Source of the DNA: Histoplasma ohiense
Taxonomy: Eukaryota > Ascomycota > Eurotiomycetes > Onygenales > Ajellomycetaceae
Length of the DNA: 64,000 nucleotides
Reading direction: 5' to 3'
NCBI GenBank assembly: GCA_017607445.1
Contig: JAEVHH010000002.1
Location: 3,587,501-3,651,500 of the forward strand
The notes beneath the pieces were generated by a model. The model was not told where the DNA came from. It was given only the letters and a program-made list of their open reading frames with translations, and did not search any database. Of this stretch, positions 21,746 through 33,814 are shown piece by piece. The position numbers and the translations under genes are program-made. Position 1 is the stretch's first letter. Each line of letters begins with the position of its first letter.

Positions 21746-22372
21746 CCTGGATAGCTACCCTCACTGTATTTTGAACATAGATTTGCCCTATTTTGCGGCA
21801 GGCCGAAACCGGAACACCAGCTGTTGGGTTTGCAATTTTTTATATAACTAGTTCATCTCGATTAGGAGATCATTTAACATGCTTCGCCACTTTCTTGAAC
21901 CCACACGATCTCGAACACTTAGCAACAATGGCATAAAACTCCATTTAAGAACTTCATGGTTGTGAGTTTGAAAAAAAAAAAAAATGTTAAGGAGGCGATG
22001 GAAATATGCCACCACACAGCTTTTTCTAATTCTTCTTTATTGTATTTTTCAGCAACATCTCTATGAATAATAAATAATAGAAGAAAAAGAAACATGGCAC
22101 CCAATTTTTTAACCAACAAAAAAGGAGAATCCTACCATAACAAATAATGCCACTTATGATTGGAAGACACACATCTCGTATTCGAATTAAAGGATTATAG
22201 GGGTATTATAACGTCATATTCATATGTATGTACTGTTATATATAAATTCTTGGCGTATAAATAGGGAATCTCTATTGCCATCCGGCATCATTAAAACTCC
22301 GACGAAATGAAAATTGTATATCTATGACATGCCAAAAAATCGTCATCCCCTCCGTCTCTCCATGCTACCTAC
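21746..22372. other. Convergent 3' region of med5 and homoserine kinase
   Basis: About 630 bp of AT-rich sequence between two stop codons on opposite strands. It includes an A13 run at 21971 and an AT-rich tract at 22200-22260 suited to polyadenylation in either direction. No gene seen. Confidence 0.6.
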
Positions 22373-23667
22373 TTACTTCCTTTCCACCAGCGCCCCGTCC
22401 TCAGCAGGTTCCAGCACCTCCCACCGACATTCGATACCATGTTGTCTAAACTGCGAAACAATGCGATCGGCTATCTGACTGAAATTAGTGGTGGCAAGGG
22501 CCAATATTGTGGGTCCTGCACCCGAAAGGCATATCCCTAATAAACCGGGTTGGGTGGCCGGAGTCATGGAATTGAGGATTTCAGTAAGCCCTGGCACGAG
22601 GTGTTTTCGGTATGGCTGATGCACTTTATCTTGCATTGCGAGGTAAATCATATCTGGATCTAATGGGCATTGGCTGAGGGCTGATGGGAGAAGAGTGGCG
22701 CGTTGGAGGTTAAATATCTAGAACAAAGGAGAAGAAAAGGAGCGGGTTAGCGGTAATGCGGGTAGAAAATTTTCAACGCGATGTGATGATGGCCACATAC
22801 GACGTCCGCCCTCGAGTACATTTCCGGCAGGACTTCACGAGCTGTCGCTGTGGGCAGCTCGAAATTAGGTATTATCGTGATGGCCTTGATTTGTGGTGAC
22901 CAGGGGAACTTTTTGTAATGGCCAATCCCGAGGGGTGGTTCTGGTGGTTTCACGCCAGTGTCAATGCCGCCGGCTGGTGCTGGGAGAACTTCACTCAAAG
23001 GGATCTCTTTCCAAGCCAGATCCTCTGGGCACAATTCGTTCAGATAGGTGCCTACGAAACCGCCGTATAGGGCTGCTGCAACATTATCGGGGTGCCGCTC
23101 TTATTTATATAAACACCCTCAGTAAGGAAATATACACGGTTCGGGCATCGATGCGGGAGACCATATACCTATCATCAAACAGTAATCTAACATTCGAGCT
23201 TTGGTCATATTTAAACCTCCTATTTCATTCCCCAGTATAACCCCGGCGGTAACCGCCGCTCCGCTCGAACCCAGGCCTCTTCCGAGGGGGATGGGGTTTT
23301 TGATATGAACATGAGTCTCAACAGGGAAAGCACGTTTATCGTGACATCGGAGAACATAGAGGGCAACGCGCGTGATGAGATTGACTTCCGGATCTAAGCT
23401 AACCTCCGCTTCGCTCTCGCCCTCATATGTGATTGAACAATTGAGTTGAAACTTAGAGGACGTTGTACTCCTTGTAGTAACGTGAAGCTCGAGGTAGATA
23501 GAAAGAGCCAGGCCTGTGTGAATTTTATGCCGTCAGTCCCCAATTCCTGAGAAAAATGGATGAAGGAAGCAAGTAGACCCCGACATTGCAAGGTACCACC
23601 AACCAATCACATCGAAACCTGGGCCAATATTTGCAGATGAGCAGGGTACTTTGATTGAAAAGGACAT
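22373..23667 (-). CDS. THR1: Homoserine kinase
   Basis: Phosphorylates homoserine to O-phosphohomoserine with ATP, the step before threonine synthase in the cytosol; GHMP kinase family. Four exons on the minus strand keep phase: 23667-23604, 23513-23169, 23099-22801 and 22717-22373, giving 350 residues, the usual size. The start MSFSIKVPCSSANIGPGFDV is the family N-terminus. PLGRGLGSSGAAV near residue 100 is the GHMP phosphate-binding loop. RHPDNVAAALYGGFVGTYL follows, then EMYSRADVIFNLQR across the last intron, and ICLSGAGPTILAL is the C-terminal GHMP motif. All key motifs are intact. Further intron retention would truncate it, and none is suggested. Confidence 0.95.
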
Positions 23668-24008
23668 GTCTGTTCTGCGCCCTCCCACTATTATATTTAA
23701 ATCAGTGAAAGTTGGCTAATTGCATCCGACGTCGAGTGATATATACTGTCCTCCTGCCCCTCCATCTGAACTGGAGTTCAAAAAAAAAAAAAAGTTCAGC
23801 GGGGAGATAGGCTGAATCAGCAGGAAGAGATCACATGACACCACTACCTTCGCCTTGTTCTCCCGTATCTTATTGAGTATGATAGGATGGGTGAATTTTT
23901 TTTATGTTTTTCAGATCCCAATGCTCTATCTAATCCGCTCCTAATTCAAGATCACCGCGCATTTGTACTACTTGTGATGTGATGTTGGGGAATCTGTGTG
24001 ATGAGCAC

Positions 24009-24069
<61 letters not shown>
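24009..24069. repeat. (AGT)20 microsatellite
   Basis: Twenty uninterrupted AGT/TAG units. The poly-Ser, poly-Val and poly-Thr open frames across it are products of the repeat, not genes. Likely length-variable between strains. Confidence 0.95.
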
Positions 24070-27000
24070 TCAGATGCCAGGGTCAAACTTGCGCCAAGAA
24101 AATCCGAACCCCTTACAACAACTGTAACCCGCTCGAATACCACTCCAGTGCTTTTCTCCTCTCCCTGTCTTGTTTCCCGGTTCTGTCACTCTTTAAAAAC
24201 GATGTAGCTATCTGTTGTCTCTCCATCCGACTTTTCTGAAGCTGGGCTGTACTTTTTGATTGATATGGCGTTCCCCTGTCTGTTTGCCTGATAGTGTGTA
24301 TGCGTGACAAGAAAATGAGCTACTCAGAAAGCCCCAGACATTGATATTCCTCTTTTTGGCCGAGGGGCTCTTGCGATAGTATGTTATGGTTTCCAAATTT
24401 CCAAACTGGCCGCGCGGATTCTTCCTCTGAGACCCCCATCTTTCCACATGCTTCAATACCTAGGTAGGGTTGCACGCCTCGTGTGAATAATATTCCTCGT
24501 GTTCGTTTCTGTTCGCTAGCAAACATACTCCAGAGAAGTTCTCGAGTTTCCTATTGCATCCCTCCTGCCTCTCTCTAAATTCTTTCCGTAGCGCGACAGC
24601 AACTCAGAGTGGTGACCGTGGGGAGGAAGAAACGTATAATTTCGATGCCCGGATGTAATGAATTTCTAACCCACGGTGCGATATTAGCTGGCCTATCAAA
24701 CGCATCTTATAAACTTTTACTTGGGATATGTAGTCATGGCTGATAACTGAAGTGAGTAGTGTGAGTAAGCGTAATAAACACCACTTAACTCCTGTACGGT
24801 TCTTTTGACTTCAGCTCCCTACAAACCAGGTAGATAATGCATGCGAGGGTCCTTGGACTCATGGCGTCGGAACCTGGTTGCATGTATCTCTGGCGGGTAC
24901 TTCCAACCCATACGTCTCTGCTTGTTCAGATATCTCGCTGAGGGACTGGCTTAGGGTCAATGGAGATAAAGATTTCTTCAATGCCCTCTCCACACAGAGC
25001 CTCAATGCAATATTTGGACCATTTGCTATCAGTATAACCGCCAAGCGTTGAGATTTTGTCCCCCCCTCCCATTCCTCTGAGAGATCCATTCCATCGACGA
25101 GGACATCTAGATCACCCAGGTTTTTGGTGTCAATCAAACTCTGCACATACTCTTGAAGCTTCGGGTAAGGAAGATTGCCTAGCCAAGTTAGTCTCCAGTT
25201 GCTTCAATAGCAAACAAACAGACACTGGCCTTTGCTCCACTCTATGTTGCTTGGTACACAGGCAATATGGCAGTAGCTTGCTGGTACCAGCAGCCAAAAA
25301 TCAGTCTTCCCAATAGCTTTTGAACCGAGGGTATTTGTGATTGAGCGAATCTGGCATATTAAGGGGAAGTGGCCCACAAGGTTCCAGCATGTAATTATGT
25401 GACGTAGAAAGTCTGACAGTGAGCTCATGATGCTCATCTGGAATACACAAGGCTCGGTCCTGACGTACGTTGGAAGACAAATTTAAGTAGCCGCCTTATA
25501 ACCGAAATCAGGGATAAGTGATACAGACATTGGGTTCACGAGCAGCACCATAATAGATAAGAGCAAACTCTTGGATGAAACAGCAACAAATGCCAGCCTC
25601 TATCAGAATGGAAACAACAGTAAAGATCTGTTTGGGGGGGGATGGTCGTCCGTCATCTGGATTTCCAATTGTTAAAGATGGCACACCCGAGACACCTCTA
25701 GACACTGACTGCCCACTAAATATTTGCTCATCTTGCCACACCCCCAGCTTTAGAGGGTAAGGGATTGAAAGGACAGGCCAAGCGAAATTCCGGCAAAAGG
25801 CAAAGGGCTGGGGACAATGTCACTAATACTTGGCTGTTTGGCTGCTGCAGAGGCAGAGGTAGTGACAAGGAAAAGAAATCCTGTAACCCGCACACTGACA
25901 GGGCATATAATTTTACACTTCATCTCGGTCATCATAAAGGGCCTCCCACCATCTCTATATGGTAATGGTATGCGGAATATCAACTAATTTGTCGCCGGGA
26001 GGTGGGGAGGTGTTTGGGAGCGATGTGAAGCACAGCACAGAGAATGGATAGGGCATGATAACATGGAAAGCTGCCATTCATCCAGATGAGCTCGCTGTTC
26101 CCCATCTGCACCGGTGTTTACAAAGCGGCAATGGAAAGTTATTCATGGCGAGATTCCATCTCGAGGGTCTTCAAAATCGCGAATGTGCCTCTTTTTGTTG
26201 TGTACTGTCATTTCACCATGATGTTTTCATTTGCAGCCTGTGTGATTGAAAGCGCAATAGGACGACTTGGCATAGTTTTGCACGGTTTGGCTGCGTTCAC
26301 AATAGTGGGAATGGTGTTGTAATTCTGTACATTTCAGGTCCGACATCGTTGGCTGTTGATTGCTTCATCCTATCAAGGAGTGCTATGTTAATTGGGACAA
26401 AAGATACAGCAGCATTTTTAAAAAGTGAATGAAGATGGCCTAAACTTTACCCACTGGCAGAACATGGCTTGCAAGGTGTTGCTTCTTGAGATTGATTCTG
26501 GTATGGTAGGTATGAGATGGAAAGAAAGGTGAGCTCGTCTGGGGCGTTGACGCTGATAACTCAAAGGTTCTGCCTGAAATATGTAAATATCATTGGGTTA
26601 TCACCATCTTGGTGATGTGGTTAGGTTGGTTTGGCAAAACGGAGACAATCTCTGGCTGATGCCCAAATTTTCAAATTCAGATTCTGCGAGAGGGTGGGTA
26701 AGTAGCCATACTGTCATCTGGTATTGTGCAGACCAATATTGGCTCCATGGGTTGCATTACAGGATTCATGGGCCACCAGGTCAGGAGACAATAATTCGCA
26801 ACAAGAATTATTGTGGCCTTCAGTTTTCCCAGGTCAGTTCCTGAGCCAAAACCTTCCGTCATCAAGCATTGCTGTTATGCGAATAAGCCAGCACGAATCA
26901 ACCAGAGCAACATATTGGCATCCAAGATTTCTTTTGACAAATGCCGCAATACGCAGTAAACTGTTGGGGGGATTGGATTGGGTGATTCGTACCCTCTATA

Positions 27001-30000
27001 CCACCACAGCGCTGGTGGTGATCGAGCTCTTTTGCCCTAGTGGCCTTATATAAACCACCAAGAAACGTGACGTCTTGGAACCACCGCCCTCACGACCGAC
27101 AGTGGCCCCCATGGTTCAAAATCCGGGAACTTTGGCTTTGGCGCGGGGCGCCGCGCAACCCAAGCCCCACCCAAACCACATGCGACTTTACTCCACCTGT
27201 TTTCTTGTGCTGGCCGCGCATTCGAGGAACTTGCTCCTGACGGAAGTTTCCGCAGAAATCCGGACCACAGACCAGGTCTCGTATGCGATCGGCTCCAGAG
27301 ATGCTCTTATTCGTCACCAACCCAACCAACTAGCGCAGAACCAGAAATTTTAGAGGGCGATCTTTGCGTCGGAGAATGGTGGCTGGTTCTGGACAGGGAA
27401 TTCATGCAATATCAGGGGCGAAGAAGCAGCAGCGCCCTTGGAGGTCACCATTTGGCCGCATTAGCTGACTGGCTCCAAAAGCTAACGTGGGGCCTGGGGG
27501 TCCTTGGCGAAACCGTTTGTTGTTGGATCCCTTCTAGAGCCAATAATAATCACAATAATGCAAGGATAACCTTCGTCCTTCTTTCTCAATTTCTCACCTC
27601 CGAAGGAACCACGGCATTCCAAGGGCGAGTCAAGAAAACAACATGGAGTAATATGGCTTTGCCAATCCAACAGTCCTTGGGGTCGGTTTGTTTCTCCTCT
27701 TCGAAAGTTTAAACGGACAGTGGCTGGATCCCCCACTTTGTATGTTCAAACCTCAGCGAGAATCATAAAACCAAAATCTGAAATCACCCGTCTCGTTATT
27801 ATTCCGAACAAATCATATCACAGAAAAATACTTTTATGTCAACATAATTTTGGGGATGAAAGTGTGATGAGACCTTGCGTTGCATTATCCCGCCGAAATA
27901 GTAAATTTCTGCGAGTTTAGCGTTGGAGGACTATAAACGCATGGACTTCGGAGTGGGATGGCAAAATTGTCCTCCGCAATAGTGAATTTTTCGCTCCTGG
28001 ATTTTATCCACGCCAGCAGCTTCTCCTCCGAGAACACTTGGTTCTGATAGGACTTCCGACGTTACTCCGTATGTATAAGTTGGAAACAGCAGGGCCATGT
28101 CTGTTTTGTGCATGCCCACAACATGCCCCAAGCTTACATGTTACGCTGGTTGCTTCCAGCACATTGGCTCATTGAATTGTGGATCCTGCGATATCTATCA
28201 GCATACGAAGCTCTTTTTGAATGGTGATCGCACGAGCTCAATGACTGATATAATACATTCGCCTCAACCCCCAGCATATTTGAGGGAACGCTGGGGTTTG
28301 TTGTTTGGCCATCTGAAATTTGAAAATCCGCCAATGGCCCTTGGGCATTACTGTTTGTGGACTGAAGCATTCAGTTTCCCAGGTTTCTTAATATTTATTC
28401 GCTCCTCCAATTCTTTGAAGGCCTGTAACCTGGGTGAGTAAATATTTGTCCCGCTTTTGAGTGAAAAAGACGGGTTTAGACGGGGAGAGGGTGACGTCGA
28501 CAACGAGCAGAAATGGCTAATCCTCTGTTCCTTGACCTGTTAGTATGGTTCTCCTTTGCTTTTATACTGCAGGTTCGGTTCTTTGTACAATGATAGATGT
28601 TGAACCCCCCCTTTTTTTTTCAGGGCTGTCATCGGCTTCTTAAAAAAGGGTATGGAGTACACTGGTGGGTTTTTGGCCTCAAATGCCACCTCCCATGGCC
28701 GGCAAATCGTTCACAATGGAATGGAGGCGCAATGTTGTCTTTTCCCGTGGATTCGATTGAGCGTTCAAGCCAAGTTGAAACTTGAACATGTTATTCCTTG
28801 AAACAAAATTGTGTAACCAACTCATATATGGACTGCTCTGAAATTGTTCGTGTTTCTGGAGGTCGCTTGGAATGCGCTCCCAGCGGGAATGACGGATACG
28901 AGAGCATCCTATCCTGGTTAGAGTTGGAAATCTGTTGAAGGAATTTGCGAGTCAACGAACAGATTGAAGTATTTCGATTTGTACTGCGTATCACTCATGT
29001 ACTCAATTTCATATGTAGACTCGATAGAGAGTAAGTTCCTGCAAGCAGCCAGGACAGTGACCCTGGACACCAATGGTCGATCACCCTTTTTCCCTGACAT
29101 AATTGTTGCCGCTGGCAGGCAGTCCGTACATCCACAATGGCTCGCAGACGAGGATGACAGGCAGCTCTGATCAGGCCGATCTTTTCAATCCAGACTGGGC
29201 TAGCTCTAGCTAAACTTCAGTCTTTGAGTTTGTGCTCTATGCACGGAGCATGAAGTGACGGCATCTCGTCAGCTTCTTGTGGGGTAAAACTTCAGTCAGC
29301 ATCCCAATATTCGCCAGCGAAAGTATCAAATCCTCCAGCTCGCCGCTTCGTTTTCACCTTTCGCTCCTGAAGCATGACCTACGCTACGTAATCTTGAATG
29401 TATTGAAGGTTCGACTTCTCTGCTCGCGACCAAGAAAAAAGAAGATAAGAAGTGCTTCCTGCGGCAGCCAGCCATTTTCTTTTTTGGGGCTGCGTTATTT
29501 GTTAGTGTCCTCAGCGCAACTTCAAAACCCCCCACGAGCTGATACGAGACGTACTTTTTGTAGACCTCGAAGATGATAAGAGCCTTTTTACTTCCGCTCC
29601 CACTCCCGGCATCGAAAGTGCACTGGATGCGGCGACGTACGTAGAGGATATAATCGCACGGCCTAGGGTAGGTAGCAAATTACGAAATAGCCGACCTCAC
29701 AATGTGCCTCATGGTTCAGTAGTAATTGGATAGTCACCTCCCTCATCTCCGGCGGGCCATGGCGGGAAGTTTTGGATCCGCCTGGAGACTACCTCACCTG
29801 GAAAATGGTTGGCCCGCGCTGCGAGGATCCCACGTTCAAGAATGTGATTTCTCAGGTGTCCTGGCATCAAGCAACCGAACGAAGCATTCGACACACAGGA
29901 GACACTAGACATCCCGCGGACGACAAGTGGGCAAAAAGTGATCATATCCCACCAAAGCGAATTGACAGCAATTATCTTCCAGCTTGTCCTGAGGGCGAGG

Positions 30001-32934
30001 TTAGCTAACTAAAAATATTGCAAGCGGAAACTTAAGGTCTATCTTGGCAAATTTTGGATGGGAGAGGAATCCACAAGCAGCGCCGTCCAAGAGTTCGTTT
30101 CCAACCGCTTGACTTACATCCTAATAACATGCCGCGTTGACCACCAACGCCAGACGCCAGCTTTGGTCAAGATTGGATGGCGGTGCACTAACAAAGTATG
30201 AAGGCACACCCCTATCCAAAATAATGGCCTAAAACCCCTTTTCACCTTAGAACTGAAATGGAACATATTTCCACAACTCTTTCCATTCATGGGAAGTGAG
30301 TCATATACGTCTATTCTTGCTGCAGAGAACTTGAGTATGCAATTTTTGATCAGGCAGTTTTTCGTTCTCTCTGAGTCTGGCCTCTGTGGGAGTCTGGGCT
30401 CTTCCACGGCCCACACGCCATGGCGCATTCCCCGTATTAATAAAAGGTGGCGTTCATTTTGAGTTCTCACCACTCAATTTTGGCAGCTCAGAGATGCAGT
30501 CTGTCAAAGAAACCAATCCAGCGGGAGTGAAAGCCCTCACTTGTGATTCCGTATAATGCTTTTGGATGGGACAACTCCGGGAAACGATATTGGGTTTAAG
30601 GAGGTGATTCATTTTTTCGCTCCTTCGTTAACAGCTACATGAATGACCAAGAATATTAAATATACTTGATGCCCAACCCAGGGCTAACTCTGTCTACAAC
30701 ACAATCAAAGTCAGCAATTATTGCTTATAAAGGTCCATTTGAAGAGTATGCTAGCTGCTGCGCATGTAGTTACTTGCTTGCTTCATATTTTCTATTACCA
30801 TGCTCTGATGATGCAAGAACCTCTGAATATTTATGTATCTCTTCATCACTTAAGATCCAGCATCTCATCGCAGCTGTTCGCGGCTACAAGGTCGGAGTTG
30901 CCCTGCTTGTCGTTATTCTTATGCTTCATGATGACATTATGCAGGACTTTCAGCAAAGCAGGTAGGGGCCCGAATACTTGCAGTGTTACAGATTAGGCTG
31001 GTTACAATCAATGCTATGGCTGTTTGAAAGGTTTCTTTCGAATTAAAAAGGCCGGGCTGGTCTGCACCCTGCTCTTAAGACCAGGTTTATTTCCAACCAC
31101 GAAATGCAGATGTTTATGGAGGATTTGCAAAAGACTTGATCAAAAAGATTCGGGCTCGTGTGCGGGGTGTTGCAGCATTCTGGGAACATGATGAAATAGC
31201 AGGATATACGCAGTATGCACTCCTATGAGGCACATACACTCCATGTCCAACCATCTGGTGAATAAAATTCAGGAGATCTTTTGTATCAAAGTGTGTCTGT
31301 GATAGGTTTCAGTTCTTGATGATCCTCCTTTTTTTCCGTTTTGCATTAACTATTTATCTGAATATTTTGTCATCACAACTGCCACGGGACTAAATGCTCT
31401 TTAGCTATAACTACTCGTAGTGATAGACATGCACTGAATCGTCCTGCAGGACTCGAGCCTGCATTTTTGGGGGTTTGATTGATCCTCTTCCTGCAGCTGC
31501 ATTGGTGAGAATGATCATCGCCTCCTTAGTTGAGAGTTTTAACGCCACAGTTTTAAGAAGGCCAGATTGTGATTTTGTGATGTATATAATACAAATGCCG
31601 ATAATTCTGCTTCCCAGGCGCTGTGATCATTGAAAATGCTCAATGCCCATTCTGTTTGCTTTGTTATTTCTTGACACATGTAGAGAAACGATTCACAAAC
31701 TTTTCTCGAAGGCGGGGAGAAATATGATAAACTCTTTTTTCAGACGCAAGCAAGCCACAAATACGGATTTAAGTTTCGGGACCATCGTTGTTGGAAAACA
31801 ACCTTTGGCCTTCATTATTTTTGTCAACGATTTTGGTTTTGGAATTTTTCCATTTCCCTGATCGCCCAAATTACACTGGATTGCGAAGTATTATTACTCA
31901 CTGGGACATCGTTGGTAGCCATGTGTGTCTTCCTGATCAATTGCGCATGGGAGGCTGTTCAGCGGCTGGACCTTGGTGAGAAAGAATGCAACATATGCCA
32001 TGCGGGAGGGACAGCTTGAGCTTATCATGCCAGGAGCAAAAATGCATCACGCAGCGCACCTGGAGTTCAGGGATCCTATTGACCAGGACTCTGGTGATAA
32101 CGGGCCATCGAGTGGGCCGTGATTGGCGGCGTCAGCCAGTAACACCGTAGCTCAACAACGGCTTGGCACAGCTAAATCCTCGTCCCCGAAAGCTTCAACC
32201 ATGCATAGTAAGTCCGGGGACAAGGGATGTCCTCGTTTGGGGTAGGCGTATTCCGAAGCGTGAAAGGTACTTTGGAAATTTCCATCCTAACCACACAGAA
32301 AAGGAGAACCTTGTGGAGTGGGGAGGAAGAGCTCACAGAGTGACTTTCAGAGGACAGACGGGAAAATTCAGCTAGCTTGGGTTCTAGCAGCGTTCTGCAG
32401 CCTCAAACTTGTGACGACAGTACGCATGAAGCTTGATAACCCGATACCATCAACTGCGTGTGCACCAAATTGATACAGTCTTCCTCCCTGCGACGTTGGA
32501 AGAGCATGGATCATTCCTGCAGGGCATCTCTCGTAGCGAAGTCATCACGACTACGAGGGTGTCCTAGTTCTGGCCAGCCAAAGCTTTAAAGTTAGTTGGC
32601 ATCGTCAAGTCACTGGGGCGAGGGAGAACGTGCTGGAACCAAGGGAGTATGGTACAATTGAGGAGCGCTCGCTGGCTTAGCTAGCGCAGAGATATACTTG
32701 GGACGGGATTCGGGAGAGCAAGCCACCTTGCCGCAATCACTGTCGAGTCTCGTTCAGGGGGATCCTGGAGCAGAATCAGACCAGGATCAAAGCCAAGCTG
32801 CCGCCGTTCTCCCCAAACGCGCTACCAGCAACGTTGGAACGGCTAAGCTTGAACTTGTAGACTAAATATGTAACCTATTTCTCCGGTTCAGTCTGAGCTC
32901 CGGCTGCCGTGATTTTTGGCCTGCTCCACAGCTC

Positions 32935-33060
32935 CTTTGCGCAGGCTTCTCCCTCGCATCGCCAGACACTCTTTGCTTCCTCCTCCTTTCTTCCTTTCTC
33001 CCCAATTCTGGTGAATCCGGATATTTTTTGCCTTCCTTTCTTCTCTGTCAATGATTGTGC
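32935..33060 (+). promoter_or_regulatory. CT-rich tract upstream of the RasGEF gene
   Basis: A pyrimidine-rich stretch (TCCTCCTTTCTTCCTTTCTC and similar) about 0.8 kb before the RasGEF start. Such tracts commonly precede transcription starts in filamentous ascomycetes, so this may mark the promoter and imply a long 5' leader. Inferred from composition only. Confidence 0.3.
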
Positions 33061-33814
33061 TGTGGAGGGCTTTTCTTTCTTATGCATATACTCCGTAACG
33101 ACCACCTCCTTTTTCCGTTGTTGTTTTGGTGCCGATCCGCGTTTTCCTGGGAGAAAACCTGATTCATTGATCCGCCACCTTGAAGGAAATAGCCAGGTTT
33201 GCTGTCTGGCAACCTGCTACCTTCAAAGATTTTTGTGAGCTGTTGCGGTCATTCATCGTGTTGACATAGAGTGTTGTTGGCCCTCCCGACGTTTACCCTT
33301 TTGGGACATCTTCTACCTGTTCGTCAACAACAAGGCCTGGATATTGCCATAACTTGTCTGCGTCTGGCCATTGACTGGACGGATAAAATTCAATATATCG
33401 GCACCTGGGAGATCTAGGCATTTTGGACAACGATTCGGGCCGCAATATCCTTTGCCACCCCGAAATCGACTGACTCCTAGTCCTAGCCGTTTGCCGTTAC
33501 GTCTCTCATCGCCAAACTGTTCCATCACACATCGTTTTTTTCCATATCCTCCAATTATCATCGCGAAAGGATATCTGTTCAAGTAAACAAGTAATTATTT
33601 TCGTCGAAAAATTAATACAATCTACAGAACTAACATAATGCCAGCAGGCTGATATCCGTTGAATACGAACGTATCCCCTTCAAGCAAACTACCAACCAGC
33701 ATTATTTGTTCGGTATACGGACGATGTGTGATTGGTTCCATGCGCAAATAGTATAGAGCTCTCGTCACCAAGCTGTCTAACATCTGAAAGCATTAAAATT
33801 TCGGTGCATCATCG

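Larger units (their letters stand above)
23668..33814. other. 10-kb gene desert between homoserine kinase and the RasGEF gene
   Basis: No open frame here shows a recognisable domain, codon pattern or exon chain. The longest (28097-28441 +, 24859-25146 -, 30114-30473 -, 33313-33582 -) are short and unlike known families. The base composition is ordinary and CpG is present, so it is not a mutated repeat. It contains a poly-A run at 23779, the AGT microsatellite, many short homopolymers and a CT-rich stretch near its right end. Long intergenic regions in such fungi often hold promoters and long untranslated leaders of regulatory genes. Nothing in the sequence proves this here. Confidence 0.5.

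Noticed and set aside
23952..24239. Poly-Ser, poly-Val and poly-Thr open frames on both strands
   Set aside because: They are the frames of the AGT microsatellite and have no other conserved sequence.
31436..31470. T-arm-like GCAGG..CCTGC with CTCGAGT loop on the minus strand
   Set aside because: No acceptor, D or anticodon arms at the right distances, and the loop is not TTCRANY. A chance palindrome.
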